Assembly (NCBI GenBank): GCA_030744095.1 | Contig: JASLRF010000384.1 | Coordinates: 1 to 6,074, forward strand | DNA from: Pirellulaceae bacterium | GTDB lineage: Bacteria > Planctomycetota > Planctomycetia > Pirellulales > Pirellulaceae | Direction: 5' to 3' | Length of the DNA stretch: 6,074 nt | Shown: positions 1-6,002 of the stretch, piece by piece | How positions within the stretch are numbered: the stretch's first letter is position 1 | How the letters are laid out: the number at the start of each line of letters is the position of its first letter | Position numbers and translations under genes: made by a program | The notes under the pieces: model-generated | Seen by the model: only the letters and a program-made list of their open reading frames with translations | What the model was told of the DNA's origin: nothing | Database searches by the model: none

Positions 1-139
1 CCGTTTCTACCGGTTGCTTCCCACCTACTCGGCCTTCGCTTCGCGAGCCGCGGTCTTTCCCATTGCCTGCAATTCGTGTCACTTTCCTAAACTGAACGGC
101 CAGTTGTGAGGAGCAATCCCTGTTCCGGGAGGGGCTGAC
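1..139. other. Possible foreign or rearranged segment at permease 3' end
   Basis: On the minus strand the permease frame passes through here without a stop, but its composition changes abruptly after codon 528-529 (about position 137) from hydrophobic to Arg/Gly/Ser-rich. The other two minus frames also lack membrane helices and reach stops, so a simple frameshift does not restore a normal end. Plus-strand frames are short: stops at 88-90, 107-109 and in the third frame. A small stem, GGAGCA/TGTTCC with loop ATCCC (about 109-126), and the near-complementary pair GGCCAG/CTGACC sit beside the junction, as might be found at the end of a mobile element. I recognise no specific insertion sequence. 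It could equally be a genuine divergent tail or an assembly artefact. Confidence 0.35.
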
Positions 140-1723
140 CATCGGCACGAACTTTGGCTGGATCGGTTTCAGAGACCCCGCCGAAACGGGCATCGGCGCA
201 AACATCGACGTCATATTGCCGACCAGACAAATCAGCAGGTAGGCTGAGACGAACTGAATCAACGTCGCCAAAAAATGCATGAGTTTCATGGGTAAGACAA
301 TTTGTATCACTACGACGATCACGAGCGCCATCATGGCGGCCAGCGGCGCAATCACCAGGTTCTTGCCAAGCAGAATATCACGCCGCGGGACGGGCATCAA
401 AACGAACGCGCGAAATCCCCCCCGTTCGTTTCCAAATACGTTGATCATTAACTGCATCACGCCGAACAATGTCATGGCAATCGCGCCGACCGCTAAGAAA
501 GGGTACCCGTCTTCTGGCATGTTACGCCCCGGCCCCAGGAAGATCATCGACCCAAAAATTACAACCATGATGATCGGCGTCATCAGGGCCATCTTGGCTT
601 CTGGCGCGCGGAGCATGTTGCGGAGCCCGGCATACACCACAACTGACACCTGTTCCGAGCAACCCCATATGGTCTTTTCCAGGAATGGTGCCGTCAGGAT
701 TTTCGGACTGTCCTTCTTGGTAACTTGCCGCCCTTTGGTCGCCCTAACCTGTCCCGTATAGACCCGCATGGTGGCTCGATACGACCTCCACAAACTGACC
801 ATGCCCAACAGGGTCATGCCAAGCGATCCAAGTAGGCCCGGCCAAGGATTACCGGCAGCGGCAGCGCGAGCCCCATACGGCAGCCAACCCACGGGTACGA
901 CAAGGTTGACCATCGCAATGTTGTCGACGATCGCGCGAATGCGGCGAGTCTTCTCCTGCTTCTTGTCGTCAGCAATCTGCTCTTCCAATTCCTTCAGCCG
1001 CCGACCGTGCTCGACAGGATCGATCTCTCCAGCGGACAGTTTCTGTGCCAACTCGGTTTTCGCCGTGTTGTCTGTTCTGTTTCTTGTCTGCATTCGATTC
1101 CGCTGAAACGCCAGGTTGGCAAGGTTTGGCACCTGCGTCATCAGAATAAAGGCAGCCGTCACCACGGTGATGATCGTTCGTCGGCGACGCTTGTCCCGCA
1201 TCAACGTCGCCATCCAGCCGCGAAACTGATAGGTCGGCGCGGAGACGAGTAGCACGAATCCCACCACCAGTGGAAACAGCAACAGCATCTCTGGACCGTG
1301 AGTCACGACCGACGCGATACTCAGTCCGATCATGGCGGGCAAAAACAAGATGATCGCGAAACTCACCAGGGAACTCAGGTAGTTCAGTAGGAATGCTCCC
1401 GTTGGCGAGATGGGAAAATGCAACATCTTGTCTAGCGAGAGAAACTCCGATCGCTGCAGTTCGGTGACCACGCCCATCGACCACAAGAACAGGAACGAGA
1501 GGATGATCAAGTCCCACATGAACATCATGTGGTCGGGTTCGGCCTTGGACAACGTCAAGCAGCCCACAATCAGTGCCACAAAAAACGCCAACACCGCCGA
1601 GACTAGCGCCCCTACGACCAGCGCCACCGTCAGCACGGCGTTGACCTTTCCCGCCCGCCGCCATTGGTTGTAGCTGAGCCGCCAGCGCAGCCAGAGAATA
1701 AGTGTCAAATGCTGCCAGTTCAC
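1..1723 (-). CDS. ABC-2-like exporter permease, runs off left edge, abnormal C-terminus
   Basis: Membrane subunit of an ABC exporter, paired with the ATPase just upstream. The frame opens at GTG (1723-1721), which overlaps the ATPase stop as GTGA, and stays open to the window edge (574 codons, no stop). A weak GAGG (1737-1734) lies 10 bases before the GTG. Hydrophobic segments fall at about residues 29-55, 68-86, 110-135, 146-162, 183-203, 295-312, 378-396, 406-428, 455-477 and 482-505. Between them, residues ~205-268 form a highly charged, probably helical insert rich in Lys, Arg, Glu and Gln. The motif RAPEAKMALMTP (372-383) and the GNERGGFRAF stretch (431-440) before a predicted helix resemble large bacterial ABC exporter permeases. 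After about residue 528 the sequence becomes polar (Arg, Gly, Ser, Asn) with no further helix, whereas I would expect more membrane segments. The true end may therefore be disrupted. Substrate is unknown. The pairing and membrane nature are secure; the exact family is not. Confidence 0.85.
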   Translation of the reverse strand, partial: MNWQHLTLILWLRWRLSYNQWRRAGKVNAVLTVALVVGALVSAVLAFFVALIVGCLTLSKAEPDHMMFMWDLIILSFLFLWSMGVVTELQRSEFLSLDKMLHFPISPTGAFLLNYLSSLVSFAIILFLPAMIGLSIASVVTHGPEMLLLFPLVVGFVLLVSAPTYQFRGWMATLMRDKRRRRTIITVVTAAFILMTQVPNLANLAFQRNRMQTRNRTDNTAKTELAQKLSAGEIDPVEHGRRLKELEEQIADDKKQEKTRRIRAIVDNIAMVNLVVPVGWLPYGARAAAAGNPWPGLLGSLGMTLLGMVSLWRSYRATMRVYTGQVRATKGRQVTKKDSPKILTAPFLEKTIWGCSEQVSVVVYAGLRNMLRAPEAKMALMTPIIMVVIFGSMIFLGPGRNMPEDGYPFLAVGAIAMTLFGVMQLMINVFGNERGGFRAFVLMPVPRRDILLGKNLVIAPLAAMMALVIVVVIQIVLPMKLMHFLATLIQFVSAYLLICLVGNMTSMFAPMPVSAGSLKPIQPKFVPMVSPSRNRDCSSQLAVQFRKVTRIAGNGKDRGSRSEGRVGGKQPVET

Positions 1724-2550
1724 GACGGATCGACCTCGACAGCTGGTGGTGATTCTGCCGGCGGATCGGCTTCCTGTTCGCCGACCGCCGCACCTTCCAA
1801 CCAACTCAATCGCTGAGTCGCACCCTCGGTCGTGCCGACCTTCTCCAAGAATCGCTGCTCCAACGAACTGCCTTGGCGCAGCGCATCCAGCGAAGTCTGC
1901 TCGACCAACTTGCCGCCTGCGATTATGCCGACATGCGTACAAATGCGTTCCACGATTTCCAGCACGTGCGAAGTAATGAAGATGGTCGATCCGCGGGAAA
2001 CGAAGTTCGCCAGCAACTCGCGAATCACGCGCGACGTCACCGCATCAACGCCTTCAAAAGGTTCGTCCAGGAAAAGCAGCTCGGGATTTGGCAAGAGTGC
2101 CGCAGCCAGGGCAAGTTTCTTTTTCATACCGTGCGAGTATTCGAATGTCAGTTTCTTGCCCACATCCTCCAGTCCCAAAATCGTCAATAGCTCCTCGATC
2201 CGCTGGCGAATCATCTCCTTGGGCAGCAGGAACATCCGACCGACGAACGTCAAGTATTCGTGCGCCGTCAGATTGTCGAACAACGCCAGATCCTCGGGCA
2301 CGACACCGATCTGTTTTTTGATTTCGATTGCCTCCGTGTGATCCCAGGTGTTCTTTCCGAGCAACGAGACTTCGCCCGAACTAGGTGCCAAGATGCCGGT
2401 CAACATCTTGATCGTGGTCGACTTGCCGGCACCGTTGGGGCCAAGAAATCCGTACAACGTTCCTCGTTTGACTTTCAACTCTACATGGTCGACAGCGCAG
2501 AAGTCGTCGAAATAACGGGTCAAACCACGTGTCTCGATTGCCAGGTTCAT
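1720..2550 (-). CDS. ABC transporter ATP-binding protein (ABC-2/NatA-EcsA type)
   Basis: Cytoplasmic ATPase that powers the permease encoded next to it. The 276-residue protein starts at ATG 2550-2548; an in-frame TAG two codons upstream excludes a longer form. Walker A is GPNGAGKST (37-45). The Q-loop position reads VVPEDLAL (83-90), with Glu86 where many ABC proteins have Gln. The signature motif is YSHGMKKK (138-145) in place of LSGGQ, a variant known in exporters of the ABC-2/CcmA (COG1131) type. Walker B is LLFLDEP (158-164) with the catalytic Glu163, the D-loop is GVDA (167-170), and the switch His is His195 in TSH. The domain ends near residue 235. The remaining residues form an extension whose last ~25 are Glu/Pro/Ala-rich and probably disordered. 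The stop overlaps the permease start, so the two are probably translationally coupled. No clear Shine-Dalgarno precedes the ATG. The cargo cannot be told from the sequence. Confidence 0.96.
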   Translation of the reverse strand: MNLAIETRGLTRYFDDFCAVDHVELKVKRGTLYGFLGPNGAGKSTTIKMLTGILAPSSGEVSLLGKNTWDHTEAIEIKKQIGVVPEDLALFDNLTAHEYLTFVGRMFLLPKEMIRQRIEELLTILGLEDVGKKLTFEYSHGMKKKLALAAALLPNPELLFLDEPFEGVDAVTSRVIRELLANFVSRGSTIFITSHVLEIVERICTHVGIIAGGKLVEQTSLDALRQGSSLEQRFLEKVGTTEGATQRLSWLEGAAVGEQEADPPAESPPAVEVDPS

Positions 2551-2620
2551 AGGCTAGTTCTTTGTGCCAAAGGATCAGTGCTCGCATGATCAACAGACTC
2601 ATTCTAACGACCGGCCCGGG

Positions 2621-2802
2621 CTCGCGAAACGCGGTGCTAGAGAGGGTCAAGTGAAACAACTCCGATTCGCGAGTTCAGTCCTCGCCTCAGCGCCAGCCGC
2701 TCCTCGCGGGTAAATTGCCGTTCTCCCACATAAAGAAACTCCCAAGCCACTGAGGCGTATCCAACCCACTCCGGTGTGGCAGTGCGAGTTTGACTTCGCG
2801 AG
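2621..2802. repeat. Three dispersed TTCGCGAG 8-mers, possible operator sites
   Basis: The 8-mer TTCGCGAG occurs at 2666-2673 and 2795-2802 on the plus strand and as its complement CTCGCGAA at 2621-2628. The core TCGCGA is a perfect palindrome. The copy at 2795-2802 begins at the last base of the -35 box of the rightward promoter, where a bound repressor would block RNA polymerase. Two further copies lie elsewhere in the window (40-47 and, as complement, 2017-2024), so the motif is not exclusive to this region. Function as a regulator site is inferred from clustering only. Confidence 0.35.
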
Positions 2803-2817
2803 CCCTTGAGTTAAAAT
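2790..2817 (+). promoter_or_regulatory. Sigma70-like promoter for the lipoprotein gene
   Basis: TTGACT (2790-2795) and TAAAAT (2812-2817) are each one base from the bacterial consensus hexamers and are 16 bases apart. Transcription would start near 2824, giving a leader of about 50 bases to the ATG at 2873. The repeat TTCGCGAG overlaps the downstream edge of the -35 box. This is the best promoter match seen in the window. Planctomycete promoters are poorly characterised, so activity is inferred. Confidence 0.55.
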
Positions 2818-2872
2818 CCAACCGATCTTAACTGCCAGCCTCCCAGCCCCTTTGCCGCGGATTATCACGGCC

Positions 2873-3637
2873 ATGAATCGCCCTTCTTTCCCCAGCGCAA
2901 ATCGTTGGTCGGCGTCCGGATCGATGTACCGATGTTGCATCGTGATGTGCCTGATTGGCTTGTCATTACCAGCGGCTAGTTGCAAGCAGAATCAAATAAA
3001 GTCTCTACTGACCGCCGAGAATGAACCAGAGGCGACACCGCAAGAGAAGGCCGAACTGCAGGCCGCACCTGTCGTGCGTCCCACACCTCCCACGCCAGCT
3101 AGGTCGAGCGCGCCGGCGTCGGCGATCGATGTAGACCCGGGCAGCGGTCGTGATGTGACGATGGTCGCCGGCTTTCGGATGAGGCCGCCTGAGACGTTCA
3201 ATGTCATTTTCGAGGAAGACGGAGAAGATTTTCGTTCCAGCTACGTGCAGTACCGCTGGGAACGTCTGTCGGGCGGTGCCTGGTTCATCGTGACATTTCT
3301 CAGCGGGATGGACTACGAGGGTTCTCGTGCACCAAAAATCCAAGACGAGCGAGTCGTACTACAGAGGATTCGGTCCGCCTTCGCCCGGATCGATGAGAAA
3401 CATCAGTTACGCAGCAATGGTTCGCAAACTGAAACGCTAGCGGGTCTGAGGGCCGTACGAACCAACGTCGCCGGCAAAGTCAAAGGCGAAGATGCCATCG
3501 GGCACCTCTACCTACTATCCGCTGGCAAACACTGGGTGGAGATCGTTGCCTTGGCGACCGAATCCAATCGTAGTGTGTTGAAGATCTGCCGAGAGTCGGT
3601 CAACACGTTGTCGCGCGTTCCGGCAAAGAAGCGGTAG
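2873..3637 (+). CDS. Putative lipoprotein of unknown function
   Basis: A 254-residue protein that I cannot assign to a named family. Starting at ATG 2873, a hydrophobic segment (about 19-35, CCIVMCLIGLSLP) ends in AASC, a plausible lipobox with Cys37 as the lipidated residue. An internal ATG at 2924 would place this Cys at position 20, a more typical lipoprotein signal length, so the true start may be 2924. A TTG at 2852 is also in frame but less likely. Residues ~41-85 form a Pro/Ala/Glu-rich linker. Residues ~95-250 look like one compact alpha/beta domain, with GFRMRPPETF near its start, alternating beta-like stretches such as GAWFIVTFLSG, and GHLYLLSAGKHWVEIVAL near its end. The layout is reminiscent of PsbP/DUF1795-like domains, but this is only an impression. 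It probably sits in a membrane facing the periplasm-like space. It is divergent from the ABC exporter operon and has its own promoter. Confidence 0.85.
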   Translation: MNRPSFPSANRWSASGSMYRCCIVMCLIGLSLPAASCKQNQIKSLLTAENEPEATPQEKAELQAAPVVRPTPPTPARSSAPASAIDVDPGSGRDVTMVAGFRMRPPETFNVIFEEDGEDFRSSYVQYRWERLSGGAWFIVTFLSGMDYEGSRAPKIQDERVVLQRIRSAFARIDEKHQLRSNGSQTETLAGLRAVRTNVAGKVKGEDAIGHLYLLSAGKHWVEIVALATESNRSVLKICRESVNTLSRVPAKKR

Positions 3638-3659
3638 ACTGCCCGATAGCGAATCGGTA

Positions 3660-3680
3660 TCGAGCTGGGGGTCGAGCTGG
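3660..3680. repeat. 9-bp direct repeat TCGAGCTGG, two copies
   Basis: TCGAGCTGG occurs at 3660-3668 and again at 3672-3680, separated by GGG (period 12 bases). The second copy abuts a TAGAAT that could be a -10 box for the downstream heme genes. It may be a short duplication or a binding site; nothing more can be said from one sequence. Confidence 0.5.
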
Positions 3681-3686
3681 TAGAAT
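3678..3686 (+). promoter_or_regulatory. Possible extended -10 promoter for the hemX-like/hemA operon
   Basis: TGG followed directly by TAGAAT (3681-3686) fits the extended -10 pattern TGn-TATAAT with one mismatch in the hexamer. The -35 position (about 3658-3663) has no good match. It lies 54 bases before the ATG at 3740, in the only gap ahead of the two heme genes. Read-through from the lipoprotein gene is an alternative, as no convincing terminator separates them. Confidence 0.3.
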
Positions 3687-3739
3687 AGAGCATTCTGGCA
3701 GCGTTTCGATCGTCCTGCACTCCCTAGTCGTTGTCTCTG

Positions 3740-4681
3740 ATGTTTTCCATTTTCGACATCACAATCACCTGTTTTGCATCCAGTTACGCGGTTTGTCTCG
3801 CACTGGAAGCCTCGCGGTTGTTGTTCCAGGCGCGGATCCGTCAACTGTTGGTCATCGGTATGGCAGTGGCAGGGCTGTTTGCCCATTCGATCTACTTGGT
3901 GGCGGCGTTGCGAGACCAGTTGGCCGCCGGCAACGTGGCACCTCTTTCCAATTGGCACGATTTTTGTTTGCTCGCGGCCTGGGTCCTGGTTGGTGCGTAT
4001 CTGGGTTTGGCGCTGCGGCGTCCTCAAAACAACGTGGGGCTGTTTGTGCTGCCTCCGGTGTTGGGTTTAATCGGACTGGCAGTCCTTTTTCAGACGGTTC
4101 CGTCTTTCCCACGTAACGACGCCCTGTATGTCTGGCGGATGATTCACGGGCTGATGTTACTGGTCGGAACCGTGGCCGTGACGCTGGGCTTCACGACAGG
4201 CCTGATGTACCTGGTTCAGGCCTATCGATTGAAACACAAGTTGCTGCCCCGCCGCGGACTACGACTACCCAGCTTGGAATGGCTCCAGCGATTCAACGGC
4301 GAATCGCTTGTCGTCTCGACATGCTCATTGGCCATTGGCTTGGTTTCTGGGGTGGTTCTTAACTTGCTGCAACGATCGGCCGCAGCGGGTGTCGCGTGGA
4401 CGGATCCTGTGGTTATTTCATCCGCCCTGTTGTTCACCTGGCTTGCCTGCATGACGACGTTTGAATCCGTTTACAAACCGGCACGACAAGGCCGCAAAGT
4501 CGCTTACCTGACCATGGCCAGTTTTCTCTTCCTGCTGTTGGCGCTGGGATTAGTCTTAACCGGCCAACATGCCAGCCAAACGTCCATCCAGAAGTCCATC
4601 TCCAAAACCGAATTAGAATCTCTTTCTCTCTCGACCGCCAGGCCGTTCTCGAATGATCCTGGTGCGGGAGGCGGATCGTGA
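3740..4681 (+). CDS. HemX/CcsA-like cytochrome c assembly membrane protein
   Basis: A 313-residue integral membrane protein with about eight predicted helices (roughly 5-25, 34-55, 72-92, 97-117, 136-160, 188-212, 223-241, 256-276) and a polar tail ending in GAGGGS. Helix count, size and position immediately before hemA match the HemX branch of the CcsA/CcmF cytochrome c assembly superfamily (PF01578). His49, His73 and His136 lie in or near helices where family members carry conserved or heme-binding histidines. The WWD motif of true heme-handling CcsA/CcmC proteins is not seen, which favours HemX over a cytochrome c synthetase. In Bacillus subtilis, HemX lowers the steady-state amount of HemA; a similar role is inferred here. 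ATG 3740 is preferred. TTG 3731 is the only other in-frame start, since TAG 3725-3727 closes the frame. No Shine-Dalgarno is evident. The stop overlaps the hemA start. Confidence 0.85.
   Translation: MFSIFDITITCFASSYAVCLALEASRLLFQARIRQLLVIGMAVAGLFAHSIYLVAALRDQLAAGNVAPLSNWHDFCLLAAWVLVGAYLGLALRRPQNNVGLFVLPPVLGLIGLAVLFQTVPSFPRNDALYVWRMIHGLMLLVGTVAVTLGFTTGLMYLVQAYRLKHKLLPRRGLRLPSLEWLQRFNGESLVVSTCSLAIGLVSGVVLNLLQRSAAAGVAWTDPVVISSALLFTWLACMTTFESVYKPARQGRKVAYLTMASFLFLLLALGLVLTGQHASQTSIQKSISKTELESLSLSTARPFSNDPGAGGGS
4666..4671 (+). promoter_or_regulatory. Shine-Dalgarno of hemA inside the upstream gene
   Basis: GGGAGG lies 6 bases before the hemA GTG, within the codons for the GAGGGS end of the HemX-like protein. 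It is the clearest ribosome-binding site in the window and supports GTG 4678 as the start. Together with the GTGA stop/start overlap it points to coupled translation of the two genes. Confidence 0.75.
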
Positions 4682-5952
4682 AGTTGCAAGTCACTGGGTG
4701 TAGCCACCACAATTCGACCGTCGAAATGCGAGAGCGGTTGGCCTTCAGTCCGGCACAGTTGCGCGAAGCGCATGTTCGCCTGCGAGACCAGTTCCCGGAC
4801 GCCGAGGCCGTACTGCTATCAACCTGCAATCGCGTCGAACTCTATTTTGCCGCACGGGAGGCAGCTCAGTGCCCGACTCATCACCAAGTCGTCGAGTTCC
4901 TAGCTGATTTCCACGGCTTGGAACCGGCTGGCTTCTTTGACGACTTGTTCGAACGAACCGGCGAAGATGCCGTCCGCCATCTGTTTACCGTCGCAGCCAG
5001 TTTGGACAGCATGGTCGTAGGCGAAGCTCAGATTCTGCCACAAGTGAAGACTGCGTACGATCAAGCCACCTCTGGCGATAGCACCGGCCCGCTGACGCAC
5101 GCCGCATTTCAAGCTGCCATTCGAGTGGCCCGCAGGATTGCCCGTGATACGTCGATCAACCAGCGCCGTGTCAGCATTCCCAGCATCGCAGTCGCCGATT
5201 TCGCCAAAGGTTTCTTTGAACGCTTCGACGACAAAAAGGTACTGGTCATTGGTGCCGGAGAGATGGCAGAAGAAACACTCCGCTATTTGATTGACGAGGG
5301 TATCAGCGACATTACCATCGTCAATCGCAGTCGCGAGCGGGCCGATCTACTGGCCGATAATGTGGCTGGCTGCGTTTGCCCCTGGGAACAGCTCGAGGAC
5401 CAATTGAAAGACGCGGACCTCGTCGTCAGTACGACCGGGGCCGCCGTGCCTATTGTTGATGAAATCCGCTTCAAGCCGATCCATCTTGGTCGATCAAAGA
5501 GGCCATTGTTCGTCCTCGATTTGGCCGTCCCGCGCGACTTTGCCCCGGAAGTTGGTGACTACTCCGATGTCTACCTGTATTCGATCGACGATCTCAGCAA
5601 AACCTGCGAGGCCAATAAGCTAAAACGCAAGAAGGAATGGCCCAAAGCCGAGCGGATTATCGAAGAGGAAACCGCTCAATTCATGGCGGAGTTGAATCAC
5701 CGGGCAACCGGCCCCGTCATCAGACGATTGCGGGCTAAAGCAGATGAAATTAAGAATGACGAGCTGAATCGGTTGTTGAACAAGCTAGCAGGACTCGACG
5801 ACCGCAGCCGCCAGGATATTGAACAGGCCTTCAATCGGCTCGTGAACAAAGTCCTGCACCCGCCACTAGAGTCCTTGCGCGTCGAAGCCCAACGAGGTTC
5901 TCCGCACGGACTACTGGAAGCGCTCAAGCGACTCTTCCAGATCAAAGACTGA
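4678..5952 (+). CDS. hemA: Glutamyl-tRNA reductase
   Basis: Reduces glutamyl-tRNA(Glu) to glutamate-1-semialdehyde with NADPH, the first committed step of C5-pathway tetrapyrrole (heme) synthesis, in the cytoplasm. The 424-residue length is normal for the family. The catalytic domain holds STCNRVELY (48-56) with the nucleophile Cys50 and Arg52, preceded by the N-terminal GCSHHNSTVEMRERLAF region. The signature SLDSMVVGEAQILPQVKTAY (109-128 approximately) follows, with His101 in the position of the conserved active-site His. The NADPH-binding Rossmann domain starts at VLVIGAGEMAEET (188-200) and continues through IVNRSRERA and LVVSTTGA. The C-terminal helical dimerisation domain (~320-424) contains KVLHPPLESLR (391-401). 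All key residues are present. The GTG start overlaps the stop of the HemX-like gene and has a good GGGAGG site. Unusually for a Bacillus-like pair, the HemX-like gene comes before hemA. Co-expression with that gene is likely. Confidence 0.98.
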   Translation: MKLQVTGCSHHNSTVEMRERLAFSPAQLREAHVRLRDQFPDAEAVLLSTCNRVELYFAAREAAQCPTHHQVVEFLADFHGLEPAGFFDDLFERTGEDAVRHLFTVAASLDSMVVGEAQILPQVKTAYDQATSGDSTGPLTHAAFQAAIRVARRIARDTSINQRRVSIPSIAVADFAKGFFERFDDKKVLVIGAGEMAEETLRYLIDEGISDITIVNRSRERADLLADNVAGCVCPWEQLEDQLKDADLVVSTTGAAVPIVDEIRFKPIHLGRSKRPLFVLDLAVPRDFAPEVGDYSDVYLYSIDDLSKTCEANKLKRKKEWPKAERIIEEETAQFMAELNHRATGPVIRRLRAKADEIKNDELNRLLNKLAGLDDRSRQDIEQAFNRLVNKVLHPPLESLRVEAQRGSPHGLLEALKRLFQIKD

Positions 5953-5960
5953 AGGTCTTT
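5944..5960. terminator. Small hairpin at the hemA stop, possible bidirectional terminator
   Basis: AAAGAC (5944-5949) and GTCTTT (5955-5960) form a 6-bp stem with loop TGAAG, straddling the hemA stop codon. It sits between convergent genes and ends in three T residues on both strands, as a short bidirectional terminator might. The stem is short and A/T-rich and the U-tract is minimal, so this is a weak call. Confidence 0.3.
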
Positions 5961-6002
5961 CGACCAATCGACGGCGATTCTTGCTGAGATCGACAACGTC
6001 GT

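Larger units (their letters stand above)
2551..2872. other. Divergent intergenic region between exporter operon and lipoprotein gene
   Basis: About 320 bases without a convincing gene. Open frames crossing it are short and have no recognisable protein character. It must hold the control signals for both divergent units. Rightward, a good sigma70-like promoter is visible at 2790-2817. Leftward, only a weak TAGAAT (complement of 2601-2606), about 45 bases before the ATPase start and lacking a matching -35, could be found. Three copies of the palindrome-containing 8-mer TTCGCGAG are spread through it. No stable riboswitch-like or small RNA structure was seen by eye. Confidence 0.7.

Noticed and set aside
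1..139. Known insertion sequence or group II intron end
   Set aside because: No recognisable terminal repeat, intron domain V or transposase fragment could be identified, so only an unexplained junction is reported.
279..761. Plus-strand open frame of 160 codons
   Set aside because: Antisense to the permease, with composition typical of a shadow frame and no recognisable motif.
969..1793. Minus-strand open frame of about 274 codons overlapping the permease
   Set aside because: It lies in another frame of the permease gene, overlaps the ATPase end, and its translation is Arg/Asp/Gly-rich with no domain. The GTG-initiated frame through the same DNA gives a clear membrane protein.
1832..2341. 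Plus-strand open frames antisense to the ABC ATPase
   Set aside because: The minus strand carries complete Walker A, signature and Walker B motifs. The plus frames are Ser/Arg-rich shadows.
2601..2606. Leftward -10 box TAGAAT for the exporter operon
   Set aside because: No acceptable -35 at 16-18 bases. TTGACC further upstream is about 38 bases away, so no promoter is called.
2647..2985. Minus-strand frame crossing the divergent intergenic region
   Set aside because: It has no domain, overlaps the lipoprotein signal sequence and the promoter, and its composition is not protein-like.
3643..3657. Hairpin CCGAT/ATCGG after the lipoprotein gene as a terminator
   Set aside because: Only five base pairs with no T-tract; too weak to call.
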